NCBI GenBank assembly: GCA_022496185.1
Contig: WTXG01000087.1
Coordinates: 1-64,000, forward strand
Direction of reading: 5' to 3'
Length of the DNA: 64,000 bases
Source of the DNA: Multifurca ochricompacta
Lineage: Eukaryota; Basidiomycota; Agaricomycetes; Russulales; Russulaceae
Part shown: positions 55,399 through 64,000 of the stretch, piece by piece
How positions within the stretch are numbered: position 1 is the first letter of the stretch
Layout: every line of letters begins with the position of its first letter
Notes under the pieces: generated by a model
Told to the model about the DNA's origin: nothing
Seen by the model: only the letters and a program-made list of their open reading frames with translations
Databases searched by the model: none
Made by a program: the position numbers and the translations under genes

Positions 55399-57391
55399 AT
55401 GTTTTGGACCCCATTTGCCTTCGCTTTCTTGAGCACGCCGCTCGTCAATGGCCTTCCTGGACTCTCAATGAGAGACTTGAGCCCCGGAGACTTCCAAGCT
55501 GTCTGCAACCAAATTGCCTCAGCAGTGTCGAACGCGTCACAAGTCTTCCCCCCCTGTAAGTAATCTACGCTTTCGTCAACAACACACCTTCACACTCTGA
55601 CGTTCGCCTGGGGGAAAAGCCGCACCTCAATATACTTCCGACAACCAGCACGAGTTCTTTTCGGCCACTCAAGCTTCTGCATGTTCCGTTGAACCTGGTT
55701 CGGCGGAGGACGTGAGCGTGATCGTGCGTCGAATTATTGTCGAAACCTCTTTACCACACGATGTTGACCGACGTCACAGTTGAAAATCGTTGGACAGACG
55801 CGCACGCCATTTGCGGTCAAGGGCGGTGGACATACCGGTAACCCTGGGTTCTCGTCCACTCCCGGCGTTCAGATCGCCATGACACGTTTCAACGCCGTCA
55901 ATGTCAACACTGACGCCGGCACGGTTGAAGTCGGGCCTGGCCTGACGTGGGACAACGTCTATGAGCAACTATCCGCATTTAATTTGACTGTGGCCGGTGG
56001 ACGCATACCTGGTGTTGGCGTTGGTGGATTATTACTTGGTGGTGGTATGTGGTAATTCCCCGCATCCATAGGAAGGGTTGCTCATATGATGCGTGGTTAT
56101 ACAGGATACTCTTACATAGCCAACCAATATGGACTTGGAATTGACAATGTGGTGGCCTACGACCTTGTGTTGCCGAATGGGACATTTACAACGGTGACAG
56201 CAGACAATGACGACCTGTGGTTCGGTCTGAGGGTAAGCGGAGGCAATCATGGTCCTAGTTTTCTAGTCTGACTTTCTCAATCTCTAGGGTGGTGGCAACA
56301 ACTTTGTAAGCCAATACGAAATCTAAACAATACGAACTTTATGTCATTGTTGTTCTCCAGGGTATTGTGACCAAATTCACACTCAAGTCGTTTCCACAAG
56401 GGGAAGTCTGGGTTAGTTCGCTTTTACTATTTTGGTGGTATGGGTTTTCACGCGCTGTCGAATTTAGGGTGGTATCGTTACGTGGGGAACGGATCAGTTA
56501 GAAGCGTCCAAAAATGCAATCGCAAAGTTTGCAAATGTGACAGATCCGAAGGCTGCTATTCTTTCTACGTTTGCTTACATTTCTGGAGATGTGCGTCCAG
56601 ACATCATCACTTGTGGTGGCAGCCAGGATTGAATGTTCGTGCACTCTATAGGTTCTTACGACTACTTCGGTATTCTACGACGGTCCCGTGCCTCCGCCAG
56701 GAATTTTCGATGATTTTATCAACATCCCAGCTATTCAAAGAGACTTATCCACGAGGTCGTTCCCGGATCTTGTTAAGAGCCAAGTCTCCACAACGATACC
56801 TTCTGACGTGCGGTGAGCGATATTTAGGACTTTGTGTATTGAAGTCGGTTCTCATTTGACACTCATCCAAGTGGCCTCTATTGCGCGTTCGGACCCACAG
56901 AGTACTCGACCTCCTTTATCAACGACTCAGTTAATGAAGTTATTGTACGAGTATCTTGCAGCGTTTCTTCTTCGTGATAACTAATTCTGTCTTAGTTTTG
57001 GGGTCGTAACCTTACTCAACTTGACCCGAAAGTACAGATATTAGCTGGGATTGAACCGTTCACCAGTGGCTTGCTTAGCCATGGCACCCCATCCGCCTAC
57101 CCGCCCGATCGTTCCCAAATCTATTTCCCATCTGGCATTGCCCTCACGTGGTCGAATTCGTCTTTGGACCAGATCATGGCACAGTCAATACGTCAGGCGG
57201 CAGACGATCTGCAGGCGGCAGCCCTGAGGGAAGGTCAGAATGTGACTAATGCGGTGGTATATCCGAACTACTCATTATTCGACACCCCACTGGAGGCCAT
57301 GTACGGAGATAACGTGGATAGGCTACGGAGCCTGAAGCAGGTGATCGATCCTGGAAATGTTATGAACCTCAGTGGCGGATTTAGGTTCTGA
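55399..57391 (+). CDS. secreted FAD-linked oxidase (PCMH-type, berberine-bridge-like), intact
   Basis: Ten exons: 55399-55555, 55620-55723, 55780-56044, 56105-56232, 56288-56305, 56361-56411, 56468-56590, 56652-56812, 56872-56944 and 56996-57391. All introns are 51-64 bp, GT-AG and frame-consistent; 491 residues. N-terminal signal peptide (MFWTPFAFAFLSTPLVNG). FAD domain: PFAVKGGGHTGNPGF, with the His expected to bind FAD covalently, VEVGPGLTWDNVYEQL, GGRIPGVGVGGLLLGGG, YSYIANQYGLGIDNV, then LWFGLRGGGNNFGIVTKF. C-terminal BBE segment: YPNYSLFDTPLEAMYGDNVD...LRSLKQVIDPGNVMN. Such enzymes oxidise alcohols, sugars or alkaloid-like substrates with O2. The substrate is unknown. It could act on a terpenoid from the nearby synthase, but this is inference. 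Confidence 0.9.
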
Positions 57392-57848
57392 ATGGGGCAC
57401 GAATTCATTTGTGTTGTTCGTTATTTATTGATGATCTCAACCTAGATGGGATTCACAGATCTTGGGTATACGAGTAAATACCTTCCTTTTGCCTGTAGTA
57501 TATATAATATATTGTGATGAAGATGAAAATGATTCAATTCTATGACTCATTCTCATGTTTTCCATCCCCTCCTTTACTTACCTGGTAACCGACACCGTTG
57601 GCCTGGGGGATCATTCCCTGCTAGCGTGACACGCCTTTTTAATCTTCAGCTCTGTCGTGGCCGTCATGATCGCTAGATGGGACTGAGCTTAGACGTTGTA
57701 TGCTCGAGCGTGGTGACTACGAATCCTTTTTTTTCCTACGCGCCTCAGGGCGTACAGAACCCGATCCGATCAAGCATTTGTTGTTGACAATGAGCATGAG
57801 ATGGAGAAAGCGAGCGTCTCTGTATGTACATCACGTGATTCGTCACAA

Positions 57849-58140
57849 TCTGGGCAATGGCTGCTAGGGCTGCGCGCCGTCCGTTTAATGGGTCACACTT
57901 GGGAAGATTACATTGCTAGAATGACTAGGATGACTAGTATGGGTAGTCTAGTGTAGTCATCCTAGTATTCTAGCAATGTATCTGGGCAATGGCTGCTAAG
58001 GCTGCGCGCCGTCCGTTTGATGGGTCACACTTGGGAAGATTACATTGCTAGAATGACTAGGATGACTAGTATGGTGTAGTCATCCTAGTATTCTAGCAAT
58101 GTAATCTTCCCAAGTGTGACCCGTCAAACGGACGGCGCGC
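57849..58140. repeat. tandemly duplicated fold-back element
   Basis: A long palindrome at about 58004-58140: left arm GCGCGCCGTCCGTTTGATGG..., right arm ending CAAACGGACGGCGCGC, about 66-bp arms with an almost perfect match and the core GACTAGGATGACTAGTAT. Immediately upstream, 57849-57980 is a direct 132-bp repeat of its left portion with a shortened right arm. The inner words (ATTACATTGCTAGAATGACTAG) are related to the fold-back at 53301. Confidence 0.85.
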
Positions 58141-58329
58141 CCCTAATACAGTGATGCACACCATCGTTCCTTTTCATTGAGGGATCATTGGTAAAAAGAA
58201 TCCAAAACATAATAGATTCCCAATGAGTGAAGTGGCATTTAAACCCCTTTCAACTCCTTTGGACAGATGTGTGGCATCGACCCGTAATAAGTAGATGAAC
58301 ATGAACATGCTTACACTCGTCATGCTGGT

Positions 58330-59936
58330 TTAACTAACATCAGAATTCTCATCTTCTGGTTCGTCACCGTCACCGTCTTCGTCACCATCACCGTCTTCGT
58401 CTTCGTCTTCGTCATCGTTATCGTCACCGTGATAGTCATCGTCATCACCCTGATACTTTAACTTCTTCAGCTGCGCAACGGTCGGATACGACAACCTTTC
58501 TCCCGCCTTGCCAATGCGAACGACAAAACACAAGTCCCCGTACAACATTTCGACTGAGAGTTCGTTCCCATACATTGCATATGAGGTCTCCCGACGGTTA
58601 AATTTCGTCACCGGCGTGACCCAATGCACCCTCTCCCGATTGTCCCACCTGACCTCGCTGTGCGCCGACTTGTTATCTTCGTACCACACGGGGATTCCAC
58701 CCGCCTCTATAATCTGCTTGGTAACATCGACGTCGCCCTCGAGGTCACAAAAAACCTTGAATGCCTTGTCAATGATCGTAGCCTCGGTCGTGTCGTCATA
58801 GCCCCAATCCAATTCATAGTACAGGTACAGCTTCGGCTCGAACCCTAGCGTCCGGAAACTCCGGTAAACAGCTGCGTCGCTTCCTTTTAGAAAGCCGTAG
58901 ATGTGACTGAGGTCACGTCCCTCTGAAACTGGATAAATGTGTCGTAACCCGAATCCGAGCGTTCCGCCGTCTGCCAGGAATTCCGGATTTTCTAAAAGAC
59001 TCTCAAGAGTCACCAGGAACGCGCGCTCATTCACAGCAACTGGTGGATGAGAGCTGCCTTCCGAACTCGAATCCTTCTTAGAAGTAGGCTCTTTGTCATC
59101 GAAATAGAGGTTGTATGTCAAAGTGACCCGATGTCCAGATATGACCGGCGCGACCTCGTGCTCAATATCGCTGAAGAATGCGATGTAGCCAATAGTTGGG
59201 GTGCGCAACTCGGCGAGTTCCAAACCCGAGTTGAATGTCCATTCTTGACCATGATGTCGGAGGTGAAGAGCGCCACCCTCATGTGCAGTCGGGAAGACAA
59301 TGACGAGTGACCCAAACATATTTTTTCCCCGTGGTGTATCGACATGGGGTTTGAAGAAGGAACCCTTTCCTAAATAATACTTAGTGGTCTAGAATCGGGA
59401 ATGAGGATCAAGAAAATTACCATAAACGTTGAGCTTGTATAGTTCGAGTTTGATATCACGCTTTGAGGATTCACCTTCGAGAAGATAATCGCGCACTATC
59501 TTGACGAGTTCGGTGCGATCGGGCACTATTGGGGTGGAGAAATATTCTGGGTCCATTTTGCGAGCCTTTCGGTAATTCTCGTCCATGACCTCTTCCTTCT
59601 TCTTCCCAAAAGTGGCTGGTTCACAAGCTTTTTCTAGTTGCTCCAACTCATTGAAAGTGGCATTCGCGAGGTTGATGCGCCTGAGACGAGTATGTGAGCG
59701 AAACTGTAACTCGAGTGTCTAGTGTCATCTTACTTGGCAGCGTCACCATCTTTTGTGATGTTATAGAAGAGAGAGAACCAGGGAGGTGGAAGTTGAAATG
59801 TGCCGCTTATATAGGGGGGCTTGTCGACGATTGATTTCCCTAGTGGTGCCAACTGCTGTTCAATTTTAGTATTCTCGTCTTGTTTACCCGTCGCTTTTTT
59901 ACCCGTCGCTTTTTTACCCGCAGCTTTAGGTGACAT
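58330..59936 (-). CDS. 2-oxoglutarate/Fe(II) oxygenase (prolyl-4-hydroxylase-like), intact
   Basis: Exons 59936-59734, 59680-59421 and 59369-58330, with introns of 53 and 51 bp, GT-AG and in frame; 500 residues. N-terminus with KKATG repeats (MSPKAAGKKATGKKATGKQ), then a helical region (DENYRKARKMDPEYF). Catalytic core: FFKPHVDTPRGKNMFGSLVI, with the H-x-D iron ligands, PTAHEGGALHLRHHGQEW, FFSDIEHEVAPV, with the distal His, and GHRVTLTYNLYF, with the Arg for 2-oxoglutarate. The acidic Asp/Glu/Gly tail (about the last 40 residues) is encoded by a TCGTCACCGTC-type microsatellite at 58360-58440. No signal peptide is seen, so it is probably intracellular. The substrate is unknown. Confidence 0.87.
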
Positions 59937-60337
59937 AGCTTTGAAATGGGAAAAAGAGGGCGAAGGCGACGGACTGTGTATTATTTATTATTTATTTGAA
60001 AACTCTTGATCATGCATGTCATAATCTCACTGACGTTGCGTCACTACGAAGTCACTGTGATCAGCTATTTAAGGTTTAAACTCAAACCAAACCCCTGAAA
60101 AGAAGCCGTTATCGGCGCAACAAATAAAGACAAATACTCAACAATAATGGCCCTCCCTTCCTTCCTTTATTCTCACGAGCTTGAACTTGAATGAGATTCT
60201 GTTACTGGTTACTGACAACAGGTAGCTAATTAAATATATCTGATATCTGCTATTCCTGAAGCACCCGTCACTCACGGGACCAAATTGTACGACTCCAGAT
60301 TCGACATCTTCGGATCTCTCTCCCGCTCTTTTGTTAG

Positions 60338-61640
60338 TTACTCAACTGTCCGATACGACAGCCTTTCGCCCGCCCCGCCGATACGAACAACAAGACATAA
60401 GCCCCCGTACACATACTCCAAATTCATCTCGTTCCCATACGTTGGATACACACACTCTTTTTGGTTGAATTTCGTCACCGGCGAGACCCAGTGCGATCTT
60501 TGTGCCACACGACAATTCCACCCATATTACAGATTTCCCTTGTAACGTCCGTGTCTTCCGCACACTCATCGAACTCGACCACCCAGTCAATGATCGAAGC
60601 CTTAATGGAGTCGCTCTGCGGCGAGCTCCATTCATAATACAGGTACAACTTCGGCTCGAACCCAAGGGATTTGAAGGTCTCGTAGATGACTACATCGCTC
60701 CCCTTCAGTAGGTCATAGACATAGTCGATGAGACGGTCATTCGAAACCGGGTAAACGTGTCGCAACCCGAATCCGAGCGTTCCGCCATATTCCAGGAATT
60801 CCGGATCCTCTAGAAAACTTTCAAGAGTAGCCCAGAATACGTGCTTTTTCACTGCAACTGGTAGGTAAGAGCTGCCATCCGAACTCGAGTCCTTCTCAGA
60901 AGTAGGTTTGCCGTCATCGAAAAAGAGGTTGTACGTCAACGTCACTCGGTGGCACGATATCACGGGCGCGACCTCATGCTCAACGTCACTGAAGAAAGCG
61001 ATGTAACCGATAGACATAGACGGGGTGCGTAAGCCCGAAATTTCCGAGGCCGAGTTGAATGTCCATTCTTGACCATGATGCCGGAGGTGAAGAGTGCCAT
61101 CTTCATGTGCGGTTGGGAAGACGAGTGATCCAAACATATTTTTTCCCCGTGGTGTATCGACATGGGATTTGAAGAACGATCCCTTGTCTGGATAGTGGCT
61201 TGGCTCAGTGATCTGCTACCCAGATAAAGTACCATTAACGTTGAGCTTGTATAGCCCAACTTTGATATCACGCTTTGAGTCTTTTCCTTCGAGAAGGTAG
61301 TCATGCACGACCTTGACTAGTTCGATGCGTTCAGGCACTAGCTGGGCGGAGAAATATTCTGGGTCCATGGTGCGAGCCTTTCGGTAATTCTCATCCATAA
61401 CGTCTTCCTTATTCCTACCAAAAGCTTGTGAGAGTTGCTCTAACTCATAGAAAGTAGCATTTGCGAGATCAATATGACTAGGAAAGTTATGTTAGCGGAA
61501 CTGCGGTTGAAGTCCAACGTTTGTGTGAGCATCATCGTTTTTGAAATTGTAGAAGAGAGAGAACGAGGAAGGTGGAAGTTGAAATGTGCCGCTTATAAAT
61601 GGGGGCTTGTCGATGATCGATTCCCCTAGCAGAACTAACT
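60338..61640 (-). pseudogene. 2-oxoglutarate/Fe(II) oxygenase paralogue, broken
   Basis: Tandem paralogue of 58330-59936. Recognisable in order: GTFQLPPSSFSLFYN at the far right (about 61600), MDENYRKARTMDPEYFSAQ (61398), FFKSHVDTPRGKNMFGSLVF (about 61175-61110; first ligand HVD kept), FFSDVEHEVAPVISCHRVTL, YPVSNDRLIDYVYDLLKGSD, and after a deletion with frameshift near 60500, WVSPVTKFNQKE to LSYRTVE and a stop. The acidic tail of the intact copy is absent and the N-terminal Lys/Gly repeats are lost. Confidence 0.8.
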
Positions 61641-62305
61641 ATTGTTCGATAAGAGAAAAATGTGTGGGATCCTCTCCAGTATTAGAGGCGAAAGAGGCGG
61701 TGATGAAGGAAACACAGTCAGTTACAGTGGATTTTGTAATTATCAAGGGGCCTCGGCGTGGTTCTCACTGGAGTCACTGGCGGAAACACAAAAAAGGTAA
61801 AAATCCCAGTGAGTGGGGATTTGGTGCGAGGCGCGTGTGGTGATTACCGAAATTGGAAGTATGGAATGTAATATCAATCTATTTGATCTGATCTATAAAA
61901 CATCATTGCGCCTCTTTCGAACCCACAGGTGATGGTCTTGGACAGGGCGACAGGGCCAATGCACTGAGTTGAGAAAATGTAGAGAATAGATGGGCAGCCG
62001 GCCCAGAGCATAGGCAGTCCAATGTAGCTGATAAGATAAAACCTGAAACTCGCACCATGCATTTAAACGCTTTGTAGTATAGTAAAGAGTGTCTAAAACT
62101 GAGATCAAATAATCAGAAATGTTCTGGTCCAGGGCTCGTACGAAGAGAAGAAAATGAGTTAACCAGGAGTGGAGGCGGCCTCGGTTTCGTGCTCAACGCT
62201 CGCATCTTCCTTACAGTGTCATCTACACAATCGGGACCTGGACATAAACCTCTAACGGGTACTACTAGCACTGGCATGACATTAAAACTTCGAGCCATAA
62301 ACAAG

Positions 62306-63180
62306 TTAGGGGCCGACATCTTCCGAGCGCCCCTGGGGCAATAAAGTCACCCAGCTCGTTTTCTGGATTTCTGGACCCATCTTGCCAAAATATCGCTCAC
62401 TTTCGTAGTCCCACTGGTCGTTTCCTCGCGTCCAGTTGCCGAGCCCATGTACGTATGGCGCCAGCTCTTCGTCCACCGGCTCACCAAACTTGGGAATCTC
62501 GTTCTCGTATATGTCCCTAAACCTTGCTCCGAGCTCTTTTTGGTATTCGTGAACCCATTTTATGGCCCCTTGTATGTCGGTTTTACTTTGGTGCATCACA
62601 ATGGTTACTATATTGTGGCTGTCATCACCGCGCGCGCCTGCTCTATGTTGTACGAAACGACGTCCTAAGTCAATCGCAAAATCTTCAGCCTTGGCGCCGA
62701 GTGGAAGCAAGCGCAACTAACATTGGCCATCCAGATCATGTCACTAGTCAAAATAGCTGCCCAACCACCAATGGTATCTCTTCTTACGTCAATTTACCCC
62801 TGGGTGCTTCGAATATGCTTGTGGGTTCGGTCTTCTGCCTGCTGTACACAAGACTGCGTGTAAGCGCCAAAGGTCTCTACAAACCATTTCTGTGACCCTG
62901 GACCAGCTGTCTTGATTTCCAGCTCCCAGAACCTATAAGAACAACTTCAACACATGCCTATGCTTTCTTTAAGGCCCCTTACTGTCTGGTGACCTCGCCG
63001 CCGATTTATTCATCCTTGGGGCGCGTGGGACGCGAGGTGTGCGGGTTGCGGATGGCGTCCATGATGATATTGGCCATTACCTGAGCTTCATTTTCATGCG
63101 CTACATCTAACACTCGTCGAATAAGAAGACCAAGTTCATAAAGTCGCAACAAGTGCGCAGGCGTTCTTCGGATCAAGAAT
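62306..63180 (-). pseudogene. sesquiterpene synthase, third copy, decayed
   Basis: Reading right to left: RLRTCCDFMNLVFLFDEC with stops (63150 region, metal motif lost), GGEVTRQ (63000), [20 protein letters not shown] (62930), a stop in the RGHIR-type region, RRDTIGG, then a deletion up to MIWMAN. The last exon keeps SYNIEQAR (62650), but two extra bases (GC) in the run just after it shift the frame. The C-terminal [20 protein letters not shown] and SERYFGKM remain in one frame to 62306. Exon 1 is missing. It is more diverged than the 48253 copy, so this is an older duplication. Confidence 0.85.
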
Positions 63181-64000
63181 GATCATACTTGTATTGCCTC
63201 GAAGGAGTTTTAGCTATCTATTTAGGTAGCTGATAAATCTGGTGCGTCCGCGGGGCCTGCAAGCGTAAAGTTATCGAGAGGATTCTCGGATGCGATGTAT
63301 GCGAAGAATAACAACATGCGTGCCACCCACACGAGTCATTAATCCTATTGTCGACTTGATTACCGACGCCCATTTTAGAGGAATCAATGTGCATCGCATA
63401 TTGTCCTGGAGCAGGCAGTATTGTCCTGGACCCCGTGCAGTGGCACTGGTGGACTCAACGACTTGTGTCAACACCAAGTTATTGATCGAAAGAAAGAGCC
63501 TTGTTGAGGGGTCCAGGCATCGTTGAGACGGGCCGGTAGAGACCGGGTTGATTGGAAACCGAAACCACTGCACGCACAACACTTTCCTATTCTCTCTGTT
63601 TCGTCACGTTCGCTTCAGTTCTGATTGACCACTTAAACTGAACATATCCGCTACCTGGTAGCTAAATCCCTCTACAGCCGGTGCCGGTTGTGTTGTGTTG
63701 TGTTTGTGTTTGTCATGCAGTCATGCAGGTGATGCCCATAGTTCAGGCACTCATTTTTTGGCCGAGCGCTGTTCTTTCATTACATTACCTCAAGTTTTGC
63801 ACATGGCTAGACATGCACCTTTTCTATGTCTACTGGAAATTTAACCGCTACCTTACCTGAATAAGCAATACAGCTGCGCTCAGCTCAAGGTAAGCTAAGC
63901 CACATCACAGAGGGGTCCATTTATAGCAGTGCGACAAGCGGTTATACATGAGCACGAGCGCTTCGATCCTTTGATGGCCTTTCTGAAACTTTCTGAAACA
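63181..64000. other. intergenic with LTR-like fragment
   Basis: No gene is supported. 63520-63660 resembles the LTR fragment at 52365-52620 (GGCCGGTAGAGACCGG, TTCAGTTCTGATTGACCAC). The stem-loop is degraded here. TGTTGTGTTGTGTTTG repeats occur at 63687-63705. Confidence 0.5.

Noticed and set aside
58508..59310. Plus-strand frames across the oxygenase gene
   Set aside because: They are antisense shadows. The minus frame carries the HxD, distal His and Arg motifs and consistent introns.

Overview
The window comes from a filamentous fungus, most likely a mushroom-forming basidiomycete (Agaricomycetes). The evidence is genes split by many 50-90 bp GT-AG introns, a tandem pair of proteins that look like the basidiomycete family DUF6593, sesquiterpene synthases with the DEYTD motif usual in that group, and chromodomain Ty3/gypsy and Ty1/copia retrotransposons. 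I do not name a species.

Left half (1-30640): a pile of retrotransposons inserted inside one another, resolved by exact 5-bp target-site duplications (TSDs). A minus-strand copia element (X, 1-1404 plus 18506-22918) is split by a 17.1-kb gypsy composite (A, 1405-18505, TSD TCAGG). A itself carries a copia solo LTR (2950-3452, TSD CAGAG), a 1.29-kb solo LTR-like element (4808-6101, TSD ATTTG), a complete second gypsy element (D, 6151-13352, TSD TCACC) and an inverted solo LTR of its own superfamily (16859-17448, TSD ACCAA). X also holds a solo LTR in its leader (21221-21728, TSD GGAGC), and its right end abuts a truncated LINE. A full-length copia element (Y, 24127-30634, TSD GGAAC) follows. 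The two gypsy elements carry an 11-nt self-primer site and a third ORF downstream of the integrase. The copia elements appear to prime on the anticodon arm of initiator tRNA-Met.

Middle (30640-40250): an intron-containing membrane protein gene of unknown function (30835-32678, minus), a decayed LINE ORF2 tail (33596-34356), a solo LTR (34450-34961, TSD TCTCT), and two three-exon DUF6593-like genes (36815-37713 and 38519-39556, plus).

Right half (40250-64000): a region with a metabolic flavour broken up by repeats. An intact five-exon sesquiterpene synthase (41196-42459, minus) lies in a segment of about 3.3 kb that is duplicated directly about 7 kb further on, where the gene copy (48253-49514) is frameshifted. 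A third, badly decayed synthase copy lies at 62306-63180. Between them are copia remnants, a terminal-inverted-repeat element with a poly-A retroposon inside it, fold-back elements, an intact ten-exon secreted FAD-linked oxidase (55399-57391, plus), an intact three-exon 2-oxoglutarate/Fe(II) oxygenase (58330-59936, minus) and its broken paralogue (60338-61640). The synthase, oxidase and oxygenase could form a terpenoid locus, but that is inference from proximity only.

The strongest cross-cutting signal is mutational. All 15 substitutions between the two LTRs of A and all 5 between the two LTRs of D are CpG to TpG/CpA transitions. The in-frame stops of both gypsy coding regions are mostly TGA at places where CGA (Arg) is plausible. 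This points to methylation-driven CpG decay of repeats.
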